Positions 16,101 to 24,502 of a stretch of 64,000 nucleotides of DNA are shown one piece after another (the stretch's first letter is position 1; each line of letters begins with the position of its first letter). The position numbers and the translations under genes are program-made. Below the pieces are notes generated by a model. It was not told where the DNA came from. It saw only the letters and a list, made by a program, of their open reading frames with translations, and searched no databases. Origin of the DNA: Saprospiraceae bacterium (lineage in GTDB: Bacteria; Bacteroidota; Bacteroidia; Chitinophagales; Saprospiraceae); assembly GCA_019187225.1 (NCBI GenBank), contig JABAQQ010000014.1, forward strand, positions 1 to 64,000, given 5' to 3'.

Positions 16101-18463
16101 CCGGTTTTATCCAGCATTGGCGTCACCATTTCCGCGAAACGCTGGATGAATTGCTGGAGGCTTACCAAAAGGGCCTGGAAACGGGAGATTTTACATACGG
16201 ATCCTATAGCGTTTTTAATTATTGCTCCGCAAAATTCTACATGGGCGCACCGCTTCCGGCATTGAAAAATGAAATGGACGCCTATATCCCGGCCCTGCAA
16301 AAGATCCAACAAAATACCGCGATCGGCTGGCTCAACATCCCCCGGCAAACCATAAGCAACCTGCTCGATGAAAAGCAGGCCGAAACGCGCCTGCTGGGAC
16401 CTGAATACGACGAGAACATCGAAACAGCACAGCATCTTGCAGGGAAAGACTTCAGCGGCCTGTGCGTTTACTATATGGCCCGCACCATGCTCAGTTATTT
16501 GTTCGACAGCATGGAAGAAGCCCTGGAAAACGGAGAGGCTGCGGTGCGCTTGCTCGAAAATGTATTGGCCACTCCTCACGTATCCACCACGCATTATTTT
16601 TATGCACTTGCATTGTTGCGTTCGGCAGAAAAAGCCACAGCCGGTAAAAAGCGGCGTCACTTAAAAAAAGCCGGCCAATCCATTCATTTGGTAAAAAAGT
16701 TTGCCGCCAGCGCGCCTTCCAACCACCTCGCCAAAAAACAATTGCTGGAGGCTGAAACGAGGCGCTTACAAGGCAGATCCAAAGAAGCCGCCTTATTGTA
16801 TCAGGAGGCCATTTCCGCGGCCCGTCAAAACGGATTTCTCCATGAAGAAGCCATTGCACATGAACTCGCAGCGCGGTTTTGGCAGGAACAACACGATACG
16901 GAAAAAAGCCGGCAACACTTGCTGCAAGCACGCCATTTGTTTCAAAATTGGGGGGCGGTGGCAAAAGTGAACCACCTCGATCAGCAATATAGCATTCTAA
17001 CTCCCCTGCTCACCCGAGCAGCAAACACAACAACCCGGTCGGGCGTCCACAGTAGCGATGAACTCGATATGCTTTCGCTGACGAAGGCAGCATTAGCCAT
17101 TTCCGGTGAGATACAGTTGGACAAACTGATGACCAAACTAATGCACGTCGTGGTAGAAAATGCCGGCGCACAATTTGGATATCTTGTGATAGAACGTGAA
17201 GGTCAGTGGCTTATTGAAACGAGCGGTTCGGTGGAAAATATAACGCAGATCGAAAAAGCGCCTCTTTTTAACGCGGTTCCCCTGAATGGCAGTTCACTTG
17301 TGCCGGAGTCCGTCATCCAATATGTGGCCCGCACACGGGAAGACCTCGTTATCAACGACATGCAACAGGACAATCGCTTTGCGGGCGACCCGGTGGTGCT
17401 GCAAAAAAAGACGCGTTCGGCATTGTGCCTCCCCGTCATCAACCAGGGAAAAATCATCGGGATCCTTTACGCCGAAAACAACCTCAACGCGGGTGTTTTC
17501 ACCGGTCTGCGGGTGCAGTTTATGAAGCTGCTTTCCGGCCAGGTGGCCGTTTCTCTTGAAAACGCCTTGCAATACGAGCGTTTGGAACAAAAAGTAAAGG
17601 AGCGAACCGCCGAAGTGGTGCAACAGAAAGAAGCATTGGAAAAATCGCTCACGGACCTCAAAATGGCGCAGGCGAAACTCGTGGAAAGTGAAAAAATGGC
17701 CTCGCTGGGCCAACTGACCGCAGGCATCGCACACGAGATCAACAATCCCATTAACTTCGTATCGGTCGGGGTTAAAAATCTCGTGCGCAACTTCGAAGAA
17801 GCTCGGGAAGTCATGGACGCTTATCTCAACCCGGCGGCCGAACCTGATGTTATCGCACAGCAACTTGCGGAAAAACAACGCCGCCAGCAAATATTAGAAA
17901 TATTTGAAGACAGCGAAACCTTGTTCAAAAGCATTCAGAACGGCGTGGAGCGCACCATCAGCATCGTTAAAAGTTTGCGCAATTTCAGCCGGCTCGACGA
18001 AGGCGATTTCAAACGCGTCGACATCCACGAAGGGCTCGATTCAACGTTGGAAATACTCCAGGGGCAAATCAGAAAAAAAGCGGAAATCGTAAAAAAGTAT
18101 GGTCAACTTCCCCTCATCGAATGCGCTGCCGGCAAGATCAACCAGGTATTTCTGAACATCATCAACAACGCCCTGCAAGCCATCCCGCACCACGGCGTGA
18201 TAACCCTGGAAACAAATTTCCTGGAGGATTCCAACGAAATTGAGATCAATATCTCCGACACTGGCCAGGGTATGACTGAAGAAGTAAAGCGGCGGCTGTT
18301 CGAGCCTTTTTTCACTACCAAACCCGTCGGCGAAGGAACCGGCCTGGGATTATCCATCAGTTACAACATCATTGAAGAACACAAAGGTCGCATCGAAGTG
18401 GAAAGCGAAAAAGGGGAAGGCACGACCTTCAGGATATTTTTGCCGGTAGTGCCGCCGGTGTAA
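13127..18463 (+). CDS. Trifunctional Ser/Thr kinase, AAA-type ATPase, GAF and histidine kinase
   Basis: A 1778-residue signalling protein like those of cyanobacteria and myxobacteria. Residues about 10-275 are a Hanks-type kinase: putative ATP lysine in VVLKII, catalytic loop IIHKDIKPDN, IDFGIA and SPEQTGR. The glycine loop is weak. Residues about 300-640 are an AAA_16-type ATPase with Walker A SGYSGIGKSS and VLFLDDLQWAD. A long helical, TPR-like region (about 680-1290) follows, then a GAF domain (about 1310-1480), a coiled coil (VKERTAEVVQQKEALEKS) and a histidine kinase. The H-box is LTAGIAHEINNP with His1536; the N-box is NIINNALQAIP, G1 is DTGQGM and G2 is GTGLGLSIS. It has no transmembrane segment and is therefore cytoplasmic. 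A receiver-cyclase gene starts 24 bases downstream and is the natural phosphorelay partner. The ligand of the GAF domain is unknown. Confidence 0.93.
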   Translation: MVTIPDFEIKEIILSDGIKTVCRAVRRQDGQGVVLKIISGEFPGMTESIKLRREYELARKLDFPGVPMILDISEFYGGLAIVMEDFGGEALSVRLKKSAVPVDEFLPIAHRLATILSELHRRDIIHKDIKPDNILVHSGTGEVQLIDFGIAVMIAQETVGVVDHRQLEGSLPYISPEQTGRMNLPVDYRTDFYSLGITFYQMLTGRLPFFSDDPVELLHAHLARQAQPLVEIVPAIPPVLEALIFKLLDKSPDRRYQSANGLKTDLEQCIRMYEKKGNIEDFTLASMDRSDRFRIPQKLYGREQEVHFLLETYEEAARGKAKYLLVSGYSGIGKSSLIREIHKPIVASRGHFASGKFDQFNRNTPYSAVITAFQNLMRQLLSESDEKIAMWRNRLHTALGANGRVIADVIPEVQLIIGEQAEVATLPPSESQNRFNLVFLEFVQALAMPEHPLVLFLDDLQWADTPSLKLIEVLLSDKETAWLLLIGAYRNNEVDATHPLARTLQELKKSEDTVVELLLKPLQINELNQLVADTVHCSSAEALPLSELLLEKTGGNPFFANEFLKSLHTDQLIVFDHLNNRWDWDIEKIRERNITDNVVELMRNKIQLLDEHTQHLCRYAACIGNKFDLFTLATVGEKSPQATARKLWPAIREGLIVPIGSEYRLAEISAGMGQLLNSEYRFLHDQVQHAAYALLDNESKRSLHLKIGRLMLQNFTVRDKNDRIFELATQFNHGATLIEEDNEKITVAELNLTAGKKAKNAAAYEPAFRYLMTGIQLLPQDAWQRYYDLTLDMYNECAEAAYLSGNTDEMERLTDVVFGRAAQLLHKVKAYTVKIQGYLSLTRNEEALNTCLEIMRMLGVRFPVKPNKLDIVKSLIATKLRLRGKTADQLVSLPEMTDPKAAALMEILPYAASSSYFAKPNLFPLIVFKQLSLSVRYGNHEQSAFAYATYGLVMCGSTLEYDEGLKFGEIAIRLLDKFRAVVVFTRTHFVNAGFIQHWRHHFRETLDELLEAYQKGLETGDFTYGSYSVFNYCSAKFYMGAPLPALKNEMDAYIPALQKIQQNTAIGWLNIPRQTISNLLDEKQAETRLLGPEYDENIETAQHLAGKDFSGLCVYYMARTMLSYLFDSMEEALENGEAAVRLLENVLATPHVSTTHYFYALALLRSAEKATAGKKRRHLKKAGQSIHLVKKFAASAPSNHLAKKQLLEAETRRLQGRSKEAALLYQEAISAARQNGFLHEEAIAHELAARFWQEQHDTEKSRQHLLQARHLFQNWGAVAKVNHLDQQYSILTPLLTRAANTTTRSGVHSSDELDMLSLTKAALAISGEIQLDKLMTKLMHVVVENAGAQFGYLVIEREGQWLIETSGSVENITQIEKAPLFNAVPLNGSSLVPESVIQYVARTREDLVINDMQQDNRFAGDPVVLQKKTRSALCLPVINQGKIIGILYAENNLNAGVFTGLRVQFMKLLSGQVAVSLENALQYERLEQKVKERTAEVVQQKEALEKSLTDLKMAQAKLVESEKMASLGQLTAGIAHEINNPINFVSVGVKNLVRNFEEAREVMDAYLNPAAEPDVIAQQLAEKQRRQQILEIFEDSETLFKSIQNGVERTISIVKSLRNFSRLDEGDFKRVDIHEGLDSTLEILQGQIRKKAEIVKKYGQLPLIECAAGKINQVFLNIINNALQAIPHHGVITLETNFLEDSNEIEINISDTGQGMTEEVKRRLFEPFFTTKPVGEGTGLGLSISYNIIEEHKGRIEVESEKGEGTTFRIFLPVVPPV

Positions 18464-18487
18464 TGGATCGGATCAAACTGACATATT

Positions 18488-19597
18488 ATGAACATACCAG
18501 AAAAACCCACCGTGCTTTATGTGGACGATGAAGAAGACAACCTCATCGTGTTCAGATCGGCGTTCAGAAGAGATTTCACCGTACTGACCACTACCTCCAC
18601 GGAAGAAGCGCTCGACATCATTTCCCGGGAAGAGGTGCCCGTTGTCATTTCCGACCAGCGGATGCCACACTGCACCGGCGTGCAATTCCTGGAAAAAATT
18701 CCGGGCGACATTGAGAATGTGCGCATTATACTTACCGGCTTCAGCGATGTGGAGGACATCGTCCGGGCGATCAACTGTTGTTCCATTTACCGCTACCTGA
18801 CCAAGCCCTGGGATCAAATGGAATTGAAACACACCATTGATATGGCGGTAGAAAAATACTTCATGCAGAAGCACAACACCCAGTTGCTGCGCGACCTGCA
18901 GGCCGCCAACGAACAACTGGAAGAAAAAGTCCAGTTGCGGACCCGGGAGTTGAAAGAGGAAAAAGAAATATCTGAACGCCTTCTGCTCAATATTCTGCCC
19001 GGTGAAATTGCCGAAGAACTCAAACAGCGCGGCAAAGTACGGCCACGCCGTTACGACAATGTGAGCATGATCTTTCTCGACATCGTTGAGTTTACCAGGA
19101 TTGCCGAACGAATGTCGCCCGAACAACTCATCGAAGAACTGGACTACTATTTCCAGGCGATTGATACCATTTTTATCCGGCACGGCGTGGAAAAGATCAA
19201 AACCATCGGCGATGCCTATTTTGCCGTGACCGGCCTTCCGGTACCGGATGAACACCACGCGCTCCATGCCCTGGAAGCCGCCATCGAAATACTCGATTTT
19301 ATTAAAAGAGAAAAGGAAAAACGCGTTGCCGAGGGCCGAACGGCTTTCGACGTGCGCATCGGCATACACAGCGGATCGGCCATTGCGGGTGTAGTGGGCA
19401 ACACCAAGTTCGCATTCGACATCTGGGGCGACGACGTCAATATCGCCGCCCGGCTCGAAAGCAGCGGTGAAAAAGGCCGGATCAACGTCTCGGAATCCAC
19501 CTGGCAATTGGTAAAAGACCACTATTCATTCGAGCAGCGCGGCAGGGTGAATGCGAAATACAAGGGGGAGATAGAGATGTATTTTTTGAAAATGTAA
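18488..19597 (+). CDS. Response regulator fused to class III adenylate cyclase
   Basis: The 369-residue protein starts with a receiver domain (about 1-120): acidic pocket YVDDEEDN, phosphoacceptor Asp56 in VISDQRMP, ILTGFSD and the lysine in YLTKPW. A coiled-coil signalling helix follows (LQAANEQLEEKVQLRTRELK), then ERLLLNILPGEIAEEL, the usual entry to the cyclase. The class III cyclase domain (about 175-369) has metal Asp in IFLDIVEFT and Asp242 in TIGDAYF. Lys238 in KIKTIGD and the Asp in FDIWGDDVN are the adenine-selecting pair, so ATP is the predicted substrate. It makes cAMP when phosphorylated, probably by the histidine kinase encoded just upstream. It lacks a membrane anchor. Confidence 0.92.
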   Translation: MNIPEKPTVLYVDDEEDNLIVFRSAFRRDFTVLTTTSTEEALDIISREEVPVVISDQRMPHCTGVQFLEKIPGDIENVRIILTGFSDVEDIVRAINCCSIYRYLTKPWDQMELKHTIDMAVEKYFMQKHNTQLLRDLQAANEQLEEKVQLRTRELKEEKEISERLLLNILPGEIAEELKQRGKVRPRRYDNVSMIFLDIVEFTRIAERMSPEQLIEELDYYFQAIDTIFIRHGVEKIKTIGDAYFAVTGLPVPDEHHALHALEAAIEILDFIKREKEKRVAEGRTAFDVRIGIHSGSAIAGVVGNTKFAFDIWGDDVNIAARLESSGEKGRINVSESTWQLVKDHYSFEQRGRVNAKYKGEIEMYFLKM

Positions 19598-19686
19598 AAA
19601 AATTTCCAGCCCATACAACGTCGCCGCCCGGTATCTCCCTCTTTAAGACAACCATCTTCGGAAAGATCAAAACCGGAACACAACGA

Positions 19687-20202
19687 ATGACCGAGCGCGA
19701 CCTCATCCAACAATGCCTTGTCAACGACCGCAACGCCCAGCGGCTGCTCTATGAGCGGTACAAAAAAGGGATGTACACCCTTGCCTATCGCTTCACCGGC
19801 GACTTCGACACGGCGGCAGAAGTATTGCAGGATGCATTTTTGCAGGTGTTCCGGCATCTTGCTGATTTTCAGGGGAAAAGCACACTCGGCGCCTGGATAA
19901 AAACCATCGTGGTGCGCGCGGCGCTCAGCGAACTGCGCCGTCGCCGCATTCATTTCGAATCACTCGAATCGCAACACGGGACCGATACCGTGGATTGGGG
20001 CACGACAGTATTGGACACCGAATATCTGGAACGCGCCATTCAGGCGCTGCCCGAAGGTTACCGCACCGTATTCGTATTGGCAGAAATCGAAGGTTTTTCC
20101 CATAAAGAAATCGGCGAGATGCTCGGCATTTCCGAGGGCACCTCCAAATCCCAACTTTTTTACGCGAAAAAACGCTTGCGCGAAACCCTCACGCTGATAT
20201 GA
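19687..20202 (+). CDS. ECF-type RNA polymerase sigma factor
   Basis: A 171-residue sigma-70 family factor of the extracytoplasmic-function type. Region 2 spans about residues 10-85 (LLYERYKKGMYTLAYRFTGD, AEVLQDAFLQVFRHL, GAWIKTIVVRAALSELRRRR). Region 4 spans about residues 115-168 (LPEGYRTVFVLAEIEGFSHK, EIGEMLGISEGTSKSQ), including the helix-turn-helix. Its last codons overlap the next gene in an ATGA arrangement, so the two are translationally coupled. That partner is membrane-anchored, which suggests release of the factor by an envelope signal. The probable targets are the downstream envelope genes; no target promoter could be identified. Confidence 0.93.
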   Translation: MTERDLIQQCLVNDRNAQRLLYERYKKGMYTLAYRFTGDFDTAAEVLQDAFLQVFRHLADFQGKSTLGAWIKTIVVRAALSELRRRRIHFESLESQHGTDTVDWGTTVLDTEYLERAIQALPEGYRTVFVLAEIEGFSHKEIGEMLGISEGTSKSQLFYAKKRLRETLTLI

Positions 20203-20807
20203 AAGAATTGAATCACAACACCTTGCAACACGCGCTCCAGCGTCTGCCGGAATACGAGCCGCCTGCCGGACTGTGGGGCGTTTTGGAGGAAGCGCTCGAC
20301 GCGGAAGAAATGCTCGGCGAATCCGTCCGCGCCTTGTCAACCTACGAACCGCCCGCACAGGTTTGGGAAAATCTGGAAGCGGCGTTGGAACAAAAAACCG
20401 CTGCGAAGCCTGCTTTGCGGGTCGCAATCTTCCGCCGCGTGATAGCTGCTGCCGCTGTCGGTCTGGTTTTGCTGAGCGCGTGGTGGTTTTTTAAAACCGA
20501 AAATTCAAGCGGGGAACAAATTGTCGTTTCGCAGGAAAAATTGGACGAGCAAATCCGTGCCTCCGTGCAGGAGAAAGAAGATGCGGCTTTCGAGCTTGTA
20601 CAGACGCTTTGCCAGTCCCGTGCCCCTGTATGCGAACAACCCGAATTTAAGACCCTGAAATCCGAACTGGACGAGCTCACAGAGGCAAAGGAATCCCTGC
20701 GGCAGGCCCTCGGCGAGTATGGCGACGACCCCACTCTTGCGACTCAACTCGTGCGTATCGAGCGCGAGCGTTCGGGGGTGTTGCGACAAATGATGTCCAT
20801 GATCTAA
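20199..20807 (+). CDS. Single-pass membrane protein, probable anti-sigma factor
   Basis: The 202-residue protein overlaps the sigma gene by 4 bases. The N-terminal half (about 1-75) carries two similar helical segments, each with a YEPPA motif (LPEYEPPAGLWGVLEEALDA and YEPPAQVWENLEAALEQ). One transmembrane helix follows (about residues 79-98, VIAAAAVGLVLLSAWWFF). A periplasmic coiled-coil-like part (EFKTLKSELDELTEAKESLR) ends in a Met-rich tail. The order sigma gene, then small single-pass protein, is typical of sigma/anti-sigma pairs, but there is no recognisable zinc anti-sigma motif. The role is inferred from context. Confidence 0.65.
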   Translation: MKELNHNTLQHALQRLPEYEPPAGLWGVLEEALDAEEMLGESVRALSTYEPPAQVWENLEAALEQKTAAKPALRVAIFRRVIAAAAVGLVLLSAWWFFKTENSSGEQIVVSQEKLDEQIRASVQEKEDAAFELVQTLCQSRAPVCEQPEFKTLKSELDELTEAKESLRQALGEYGDDPTLATQLVRIERERSGVLRQMMSMI

Positions 20808-20832
20808 AAACTGATTTTCAATCATTCAAGAC

Positions 20833-21714
20833 ATGAAAACACGAATATTGATGCTGCTCCTCCTGGCGGCAGGTGGTACGGCAGCCCAAACCACGCTCCA
20901 GGTTGTGACCAAAACAGTGCAAAAAACTGTGTCGTGGAAACCCGGCTATTCGGTGGAGATCAACTGTGAAAAAGCCGAGATAGACGTGGAAACCGCCCCC
21001 GCAGGTCAAAATGCCGTGAGCGTGAAAGCCGAACTTTCCGCCCGTCATCCCAAACTCGACAGCGCCCGTCACGACCTGGATGCATGGAAATTTGTGACTT
21101 CTACCATCGGCAAAAAAATCTATATCCGCGCCTATATCGGCCTGCCCAGCGGTACAGCGCTTCCTGCATCCAACCTGAAAGCCAAATTGAAGGTGATCGT
21201 CCCGGCGGATTGCCCGACGACATTATCGAACAAATTCGGCAGCGCCCGGCTGGAAAAAATTGCTGCACCTGTGTCACTCTCCGGCGATTTCTGCGCCTTT
21301 ACCCTACTACAACTCGGCGGGAAAGTGCAGGTAGACAGCCGCTACGGCAATGTGGACGGCAAACAACTTTCAGGCCCGGTGGAAGTACAGACCAAACGCG
21401 CCGATGTGTCGCTCGCCGGGCTTGGCAGTGACTGTACCGTGCGCAGCGAATACGGGTCGGTACAAGTGGAAGCGGCTGCCCAAACTGGCAACGTAACCGT
21501 GCAATCTTCCAAAGGCGACGTGACCGTAGCCATGCCGCAACCCTACCGCCACAACCTCGATCTCAAAGCCGATCACGGCGAAGTGACCATGCCACTCAGT
21601 CTTCGCCTCGGCTCGGGTACGAGCGGCGATCAACACCATGCCTCCCTTCATCAGGGAGACAACCTGCCTCGTATCCTGGTGGAAACAACGCTTGGCAACA
21701 TCATTGTGAAATAG
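20833..21714 (+). CDS. DUF4097-type secreted beta-helix protein
   Basis: A 293-residue protein with a signal peptide (MKTRILMLLLLAAGGTAA, cleavage near 19). The remainder is short repeated beta-strand turns with the pattern of DUF4097 'putative adhesin' proteins: LEKIAAPVSLSGDFCAFTLL, GKVQVDSRYGNVDGKQLSGP, VSLAGLGSDCTVRSEYGSVQ, GNVTVQSSKGDVTVAMP. It follows the probable anti-sigma gene by 25 bases and probably shares its transcript. DUF4097 proteins often sit in sigma/anti-sigma loci of Bacteroidota. The molecular role is unknown. Confidence 0.7.
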   Translation: MKTRILMLLLLAAGGTAAQTTLQVVTKTVQKTVSWKPGYSVEINCEKAEIDVETAPAGQNAVSVKAELSARHPKLDSARHDLDAWKFVTSTIGKKIYIRAYIGLPSGTALPASNLKAKLKVIVPADCPTTLSNKFGSARLEKIAAPVSLSGDFCAFTLLQLGGKVQVDSRYGNVDGKQLSGPVEVQTKRADVSLAGLGSDCTVRSEYGSVQVEAAAQTGNVTVQSSKGDVTVAMPQPYRHNLDLKADHGEVTMPLSLRLGSGTSGDQHHASLHQGDNLPRILVETTLGNIIVK

Positions 21715-21752
21715 GCGCTTATTCGATATTTAAAGTTCAAAATCAGTTGTTT

Positions 21753-23096
21753 ATGAAAAATATCGCTTCGCTTATCCCTATTTTGTCCTTCTGTATTTCC
21801 ATGTTCGGACAAACGAAAGACAGCTCATTTGTGACCGTTCAGCAAGCATCAGGCGCATTGGAAAAACAGCATTTTACAGACGAATTCGACCAGGTCTTCG
21901 GAACGATGATGCCTGCGCGTTGGGCGTATAAATGGTACCTCCTGGGAGAATCAGACAATGGCGATCTGACCAGTGCCGCGAGCGTCGAACATAAAGTTTC
22001 CCCTGCATTTTCAATACAATTGGGGCTTGGTTTGGGTTATGTCAATCGCTACGACACTTTTCCTCCCGTTCTGCCCATCCCTTTGCCTGACGAATTTCCG
22101 GCAATTCCGCAGGATTTCAGGCTGTTCGTGTATCAACTAAATCTGCAACCTCGCTGGTATTACAATATGGGGCAGGGCGTCAGGGAAGGGCGCAGTGCCA
22201 ATAACTTTAGTGGCAACTACCTCGGGTTACAGCTTGCCTACACCTGGTACGGCTCGAATCTCAACGGCGAAGAGGCGCGTCTCGCTTCCGATCAACTGGC
22301 GATGGCGCTGCGGTGGGGTTGGCAACGCCGATTGTTTCGGGATGGTTTTGCGGAATTTAGTTTCGGCTTGGGCGCGCGCTATTCGGACGGGTTCGACCAA
22401 GCCACATTGAGCCAGCGATCCGGTTGGGATTTGTTTGCCAACACCCAGTTTTCGCTCGGATTGGCTACATTTTCACCCGCAACCGGTAAAAAGGTCCCTG
22501 CTTATTGCGAAGTGTTGCGTTGCTTTCGCGAGGAATCGGGTATGATGAAAATTGACCTGTTCAATCTTCTGAGAATAGCGGACCGGGAAAACCTGAAAGG
22601 CCAGGTTTCCCTGGGGTGGGAGCAAAAACTGGGGCAGTCCGCTTTTTCCATCGAGTTGCTGGGTTATGCGAGAGGGCGACAAGAAGTTGCAACGGAATAT
22701 GCATCTAAATACGAATTCTCCGGTTGGGGCTTTGGCGGACACATTCAGCCCCGGTTTTATCTGAATTTGAAAAAACGCATCGCTACCGGAAAGTCTGGCA
22801 ACAATCTTTCCGGTCCATACCTGGCCTTGCAAAGTGCGTTCGGGAGGGATTTTGAAAAATATACGGAGATCGCAGGAAATGAAATCAGGTATTTCGACGG
22901 CACGGTAGATTATTGGAATATCGGCCCCCTTTGCGGGGTTCAATACCGCTTTTTTAAAAGCGGGTTTATTGACCTGAATATGGGTTTTGCCGCCGGCCCG
23001 GAGCGCACAGACATCATCAGGGACAGCAATGATCCTCCCGTTGAAGAAACATCCGCCAGATTCGTCAGCAGCCTGCGCATCGGTCTCGCTTTTTAA
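21753..23096 (+). CDS. Outer-membrane-type protein, paralog A
   Basis: A 447-residue protein starting at the ATG at 21753; an upstream TTG in frame is not needed. It has a signal peptide (MKNIASLIPILSFCISMFGQ) and then strand-rich sequence. Two related internal blocks are visible: PRWYYNMGQGVREGRSANNF at about residue 132 and PRFYLNLKKRIATGKSGNNL near residue 335, both followed by SG-x-Y. Between them is a cysteine pair in CEVLRCFREES and IDLFNLLRI. The same blocks recur in the next gene. I do not recognise a named family. The strand pattern and aromatic ends suggest an outer-membrane barrel. It lies 38 bases after the DUF4097 gene. Confidence 0.7.
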   Translation: MKNIASLIPILSFCISMFGQTKDSSFVTVQQASGALEKQHFTDEFDQVFGTMMPARWAYKWYLLGESDNGDLTSAASVEHKVSPAFSIQLGLGLGYVNRYDTFPPVLPIPLPDEFPAIPQDFRLFVYQLNLQPRWYYNMGQGVREGRSANNFSGNYLGLQLAYTWYGSNLNGEEARLASDQLAMALRWGWQRRLFRDGFAEFSFGLGARYSDGFDQATLSQRSGWDLFANTQFSLGLATFSPATGKKVPAYCEVLRCFREESGMMKIDLFNLLRIADRENLKGQVSLGWEQKLGQSAFSIELLGYARGRQEVATEYASKYEFSGWGFGGHIQPRFYLNLKKRIATGKSGNNLSGPYLALQSAFGRDFEKYTEIAGNEIRYFDGTVDYWNIGPLCGVQYRFFKSGFIDLNMGFAAGPERTDIIRDSNDPPVEETSARFVSSLRIGLAF

Positions 23097-23120
23097 AAAA
23101 TCACTTAAAATCAACTTTTT

Positions 23121-24413
23121 ATGAAAAAAATCACCACATTTCTCACAGCGACGCTGACTTGCACATCTGCTTTTTGCCAAAAAGCCGACAGTGTTTTTGT
23201 TTCCATCGGCCAGGATACCGGTAGTCTTGAAACGCAACGTTTTGCCGACCGCTATGCCGAGGTGTTCGGCACCTACGAACCTTCACGCTGGCTGTTCAAG
23301 CTGGATGCGACCAGTTTGGTGCCTGCTTTCATACTGGTGCCGAATGAAAGCAATACAAATTTTGAAGAAACCGGACTGCGACTCGACGCGGAGTATAAAA
23401 TCAGCCGGGACCTATCCCTGAATGTTTCCTATGGGTTGGGATTCAGCGGGGATGGCAATGTTATCCGGTTCCGTGATTTTTCGTTGGATGCCCACCATTT
23501 TCGGGTAGAGCCTCGCTGGTATTACAACATGTCCCGGCGCATACGCGAAGGGCGAAGCGCCAACAATTTCAGCGGCAATTACTTTGGAATCGAGTTTGCA
23601 CAAACAACCCGCATTGGCGCATCCGCGGACTTTGAATACCGTACTGCCACGGTTCGGTACGGGATACAAAGACGCTTGTTTCGCTACGGCTACTTTGACA
23701 TGTCGTATGGCCTCGGTATGCGGGCTACCCCCCAAACGGCTTATCATCAGGGATCGACACAACTTTTTGGTGATGCGCGTTTGGGCATTGGTCTGGCGTT
23801 GGCGGCTCCTAAATCCACCAGGACTAAAAAATTCGATCAATGCGACGTGCTTCAATGTTTCAGAGAAGAAAGCAGGATGTGGAAAATTGACTTGTTCAAT
23901 CTTTTCCGCATCGTCAGAACCGGTTTTGTGGAGGGCTCCCTGCGCACAGCAGTAGAACAAAAAATCGGAGGGTCACCATTCTCTGTGGAGGCACAATTGC
24001 AAATGGATGGCTCTTATTTGGATCAGCCCGCTTTGATAACGCATTCCTTGGGTACAGGCGGACATCTGCAAAGCCGCTACTACTACAACCTGAAACGCCG
24101 CATCGCCCGCGGAAAATCGGGCAATAACCTCTCAGGTGGGTATGTTGCCTGGCAAGCCGACTGGCATCAATCCCACACCACCTACAAAGGCCTAAATGTG
24201 GACGGTGTCAAAACGAAACAAACGGAGACATATACCCAAATGCATACCGGCCCTCTATTGGGGATTCAGTACCGGATATTTGAAAAGGGGTTTATTGACT
24301 TCAACCTCGGAGCTGCCATGGGCACAGAAAAAACATCATTTAAAGGAACCATTCATCCGTTCGGAGATCTGATCTATCTGACGAGCGCACTCCGCATCGG
24401 CGTAGCTTTTTGA
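23121..24413 (+). CDS. Outer-membrane-type protein, paralog B
   Basis: A 430-residue protein, 24 bases after paralog A and clearly related to it. It has a signal peptide ending SAFCQ, a shared N-terminus (DSVFVSIGQDTGSLETQRFA against DSSFVTVQQASGALEKQHFT), the block PRWYYNMSRRIREGRSANNF, the cysteine pair CDVLQCFREES with KIDLFNLFRI, and the second block YYYNLKRRIARGKSGNNLSG. The pair arose by tandem duplication and each copy contains an older internal duplication. A G/C-rich hairpin follows the stop after 7 bases. No function is known. Confidence 0.7.
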   Translation: MKKITTFLTATLTCTSAFCQKADSVFVSIGQDTGSLETQRFADRYAEVFGTYEPSRWLFKLDATSLVPAFILVPNESNTNFEETGLRLDAEYKISRDLSLNVSYGLGFSGDGNVIRFRDFSLDAHHFRVEPRWYYNMSRRIREGRSANNFSGNYFGIEFAQTTRIGASADFEYRTATVRYGIQRRLFRYGYFDMSYGLGMRATPQTAYHQGSTQLFGDARLGIGLALAAPKSTRTKKFDQCDVLQCFREESRMWKIDLFNLFRIVRTGFVEGSLRTAVEQKIGGSPFSVEAQLQMDGSYLDQPALITHSLGTGGHLQSRYYYNLKRRIARGKSGNNLSGGYVAWQADWHQSHTTYKGLNVDGVKTKQTETYTQMHTGPLLGIQYRIFEKGFIDFNLGAAMGTEKTSFKGTIHPFGDLIYLTSALRIGVAF

Positions 24414-24420
24414 AAAAAAA

Positions 24421-24465
24421 ACGGCCCGTCGCGCAAGCTCCATACCTGCCTGCCGGACGGGCCGT
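24421..24465. terminator. Hairpin between convergent genes
   Basis: Ten-base arms ACGGCCCGTC (24421-24430) and GACGGGCCGT (24456-24465) can pair around a 25-base loop. An A-run precedes and AAAA follows. The hairpin sits between the stop of paralog B and the 3' end of prfB, so it could terminate transcription from both sides. Confidence 0.6.
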
Positions 24466-24467
24466 AA

Positions 24468-24502
24468 AATCCGCAATCCGCAATCCGCAATCCGAAATCC
24501 TA
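24468..24502. repeat. Heptamer array AATCCGC reaching into the prfB stop codon
   Basis: Five 7-base units (AATCCGC x3, AATCCGA, AATCCTA). The last supplies the TAG stop codon of the minus-strand prfB gene (24502-24500). Confidence 0.85.
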
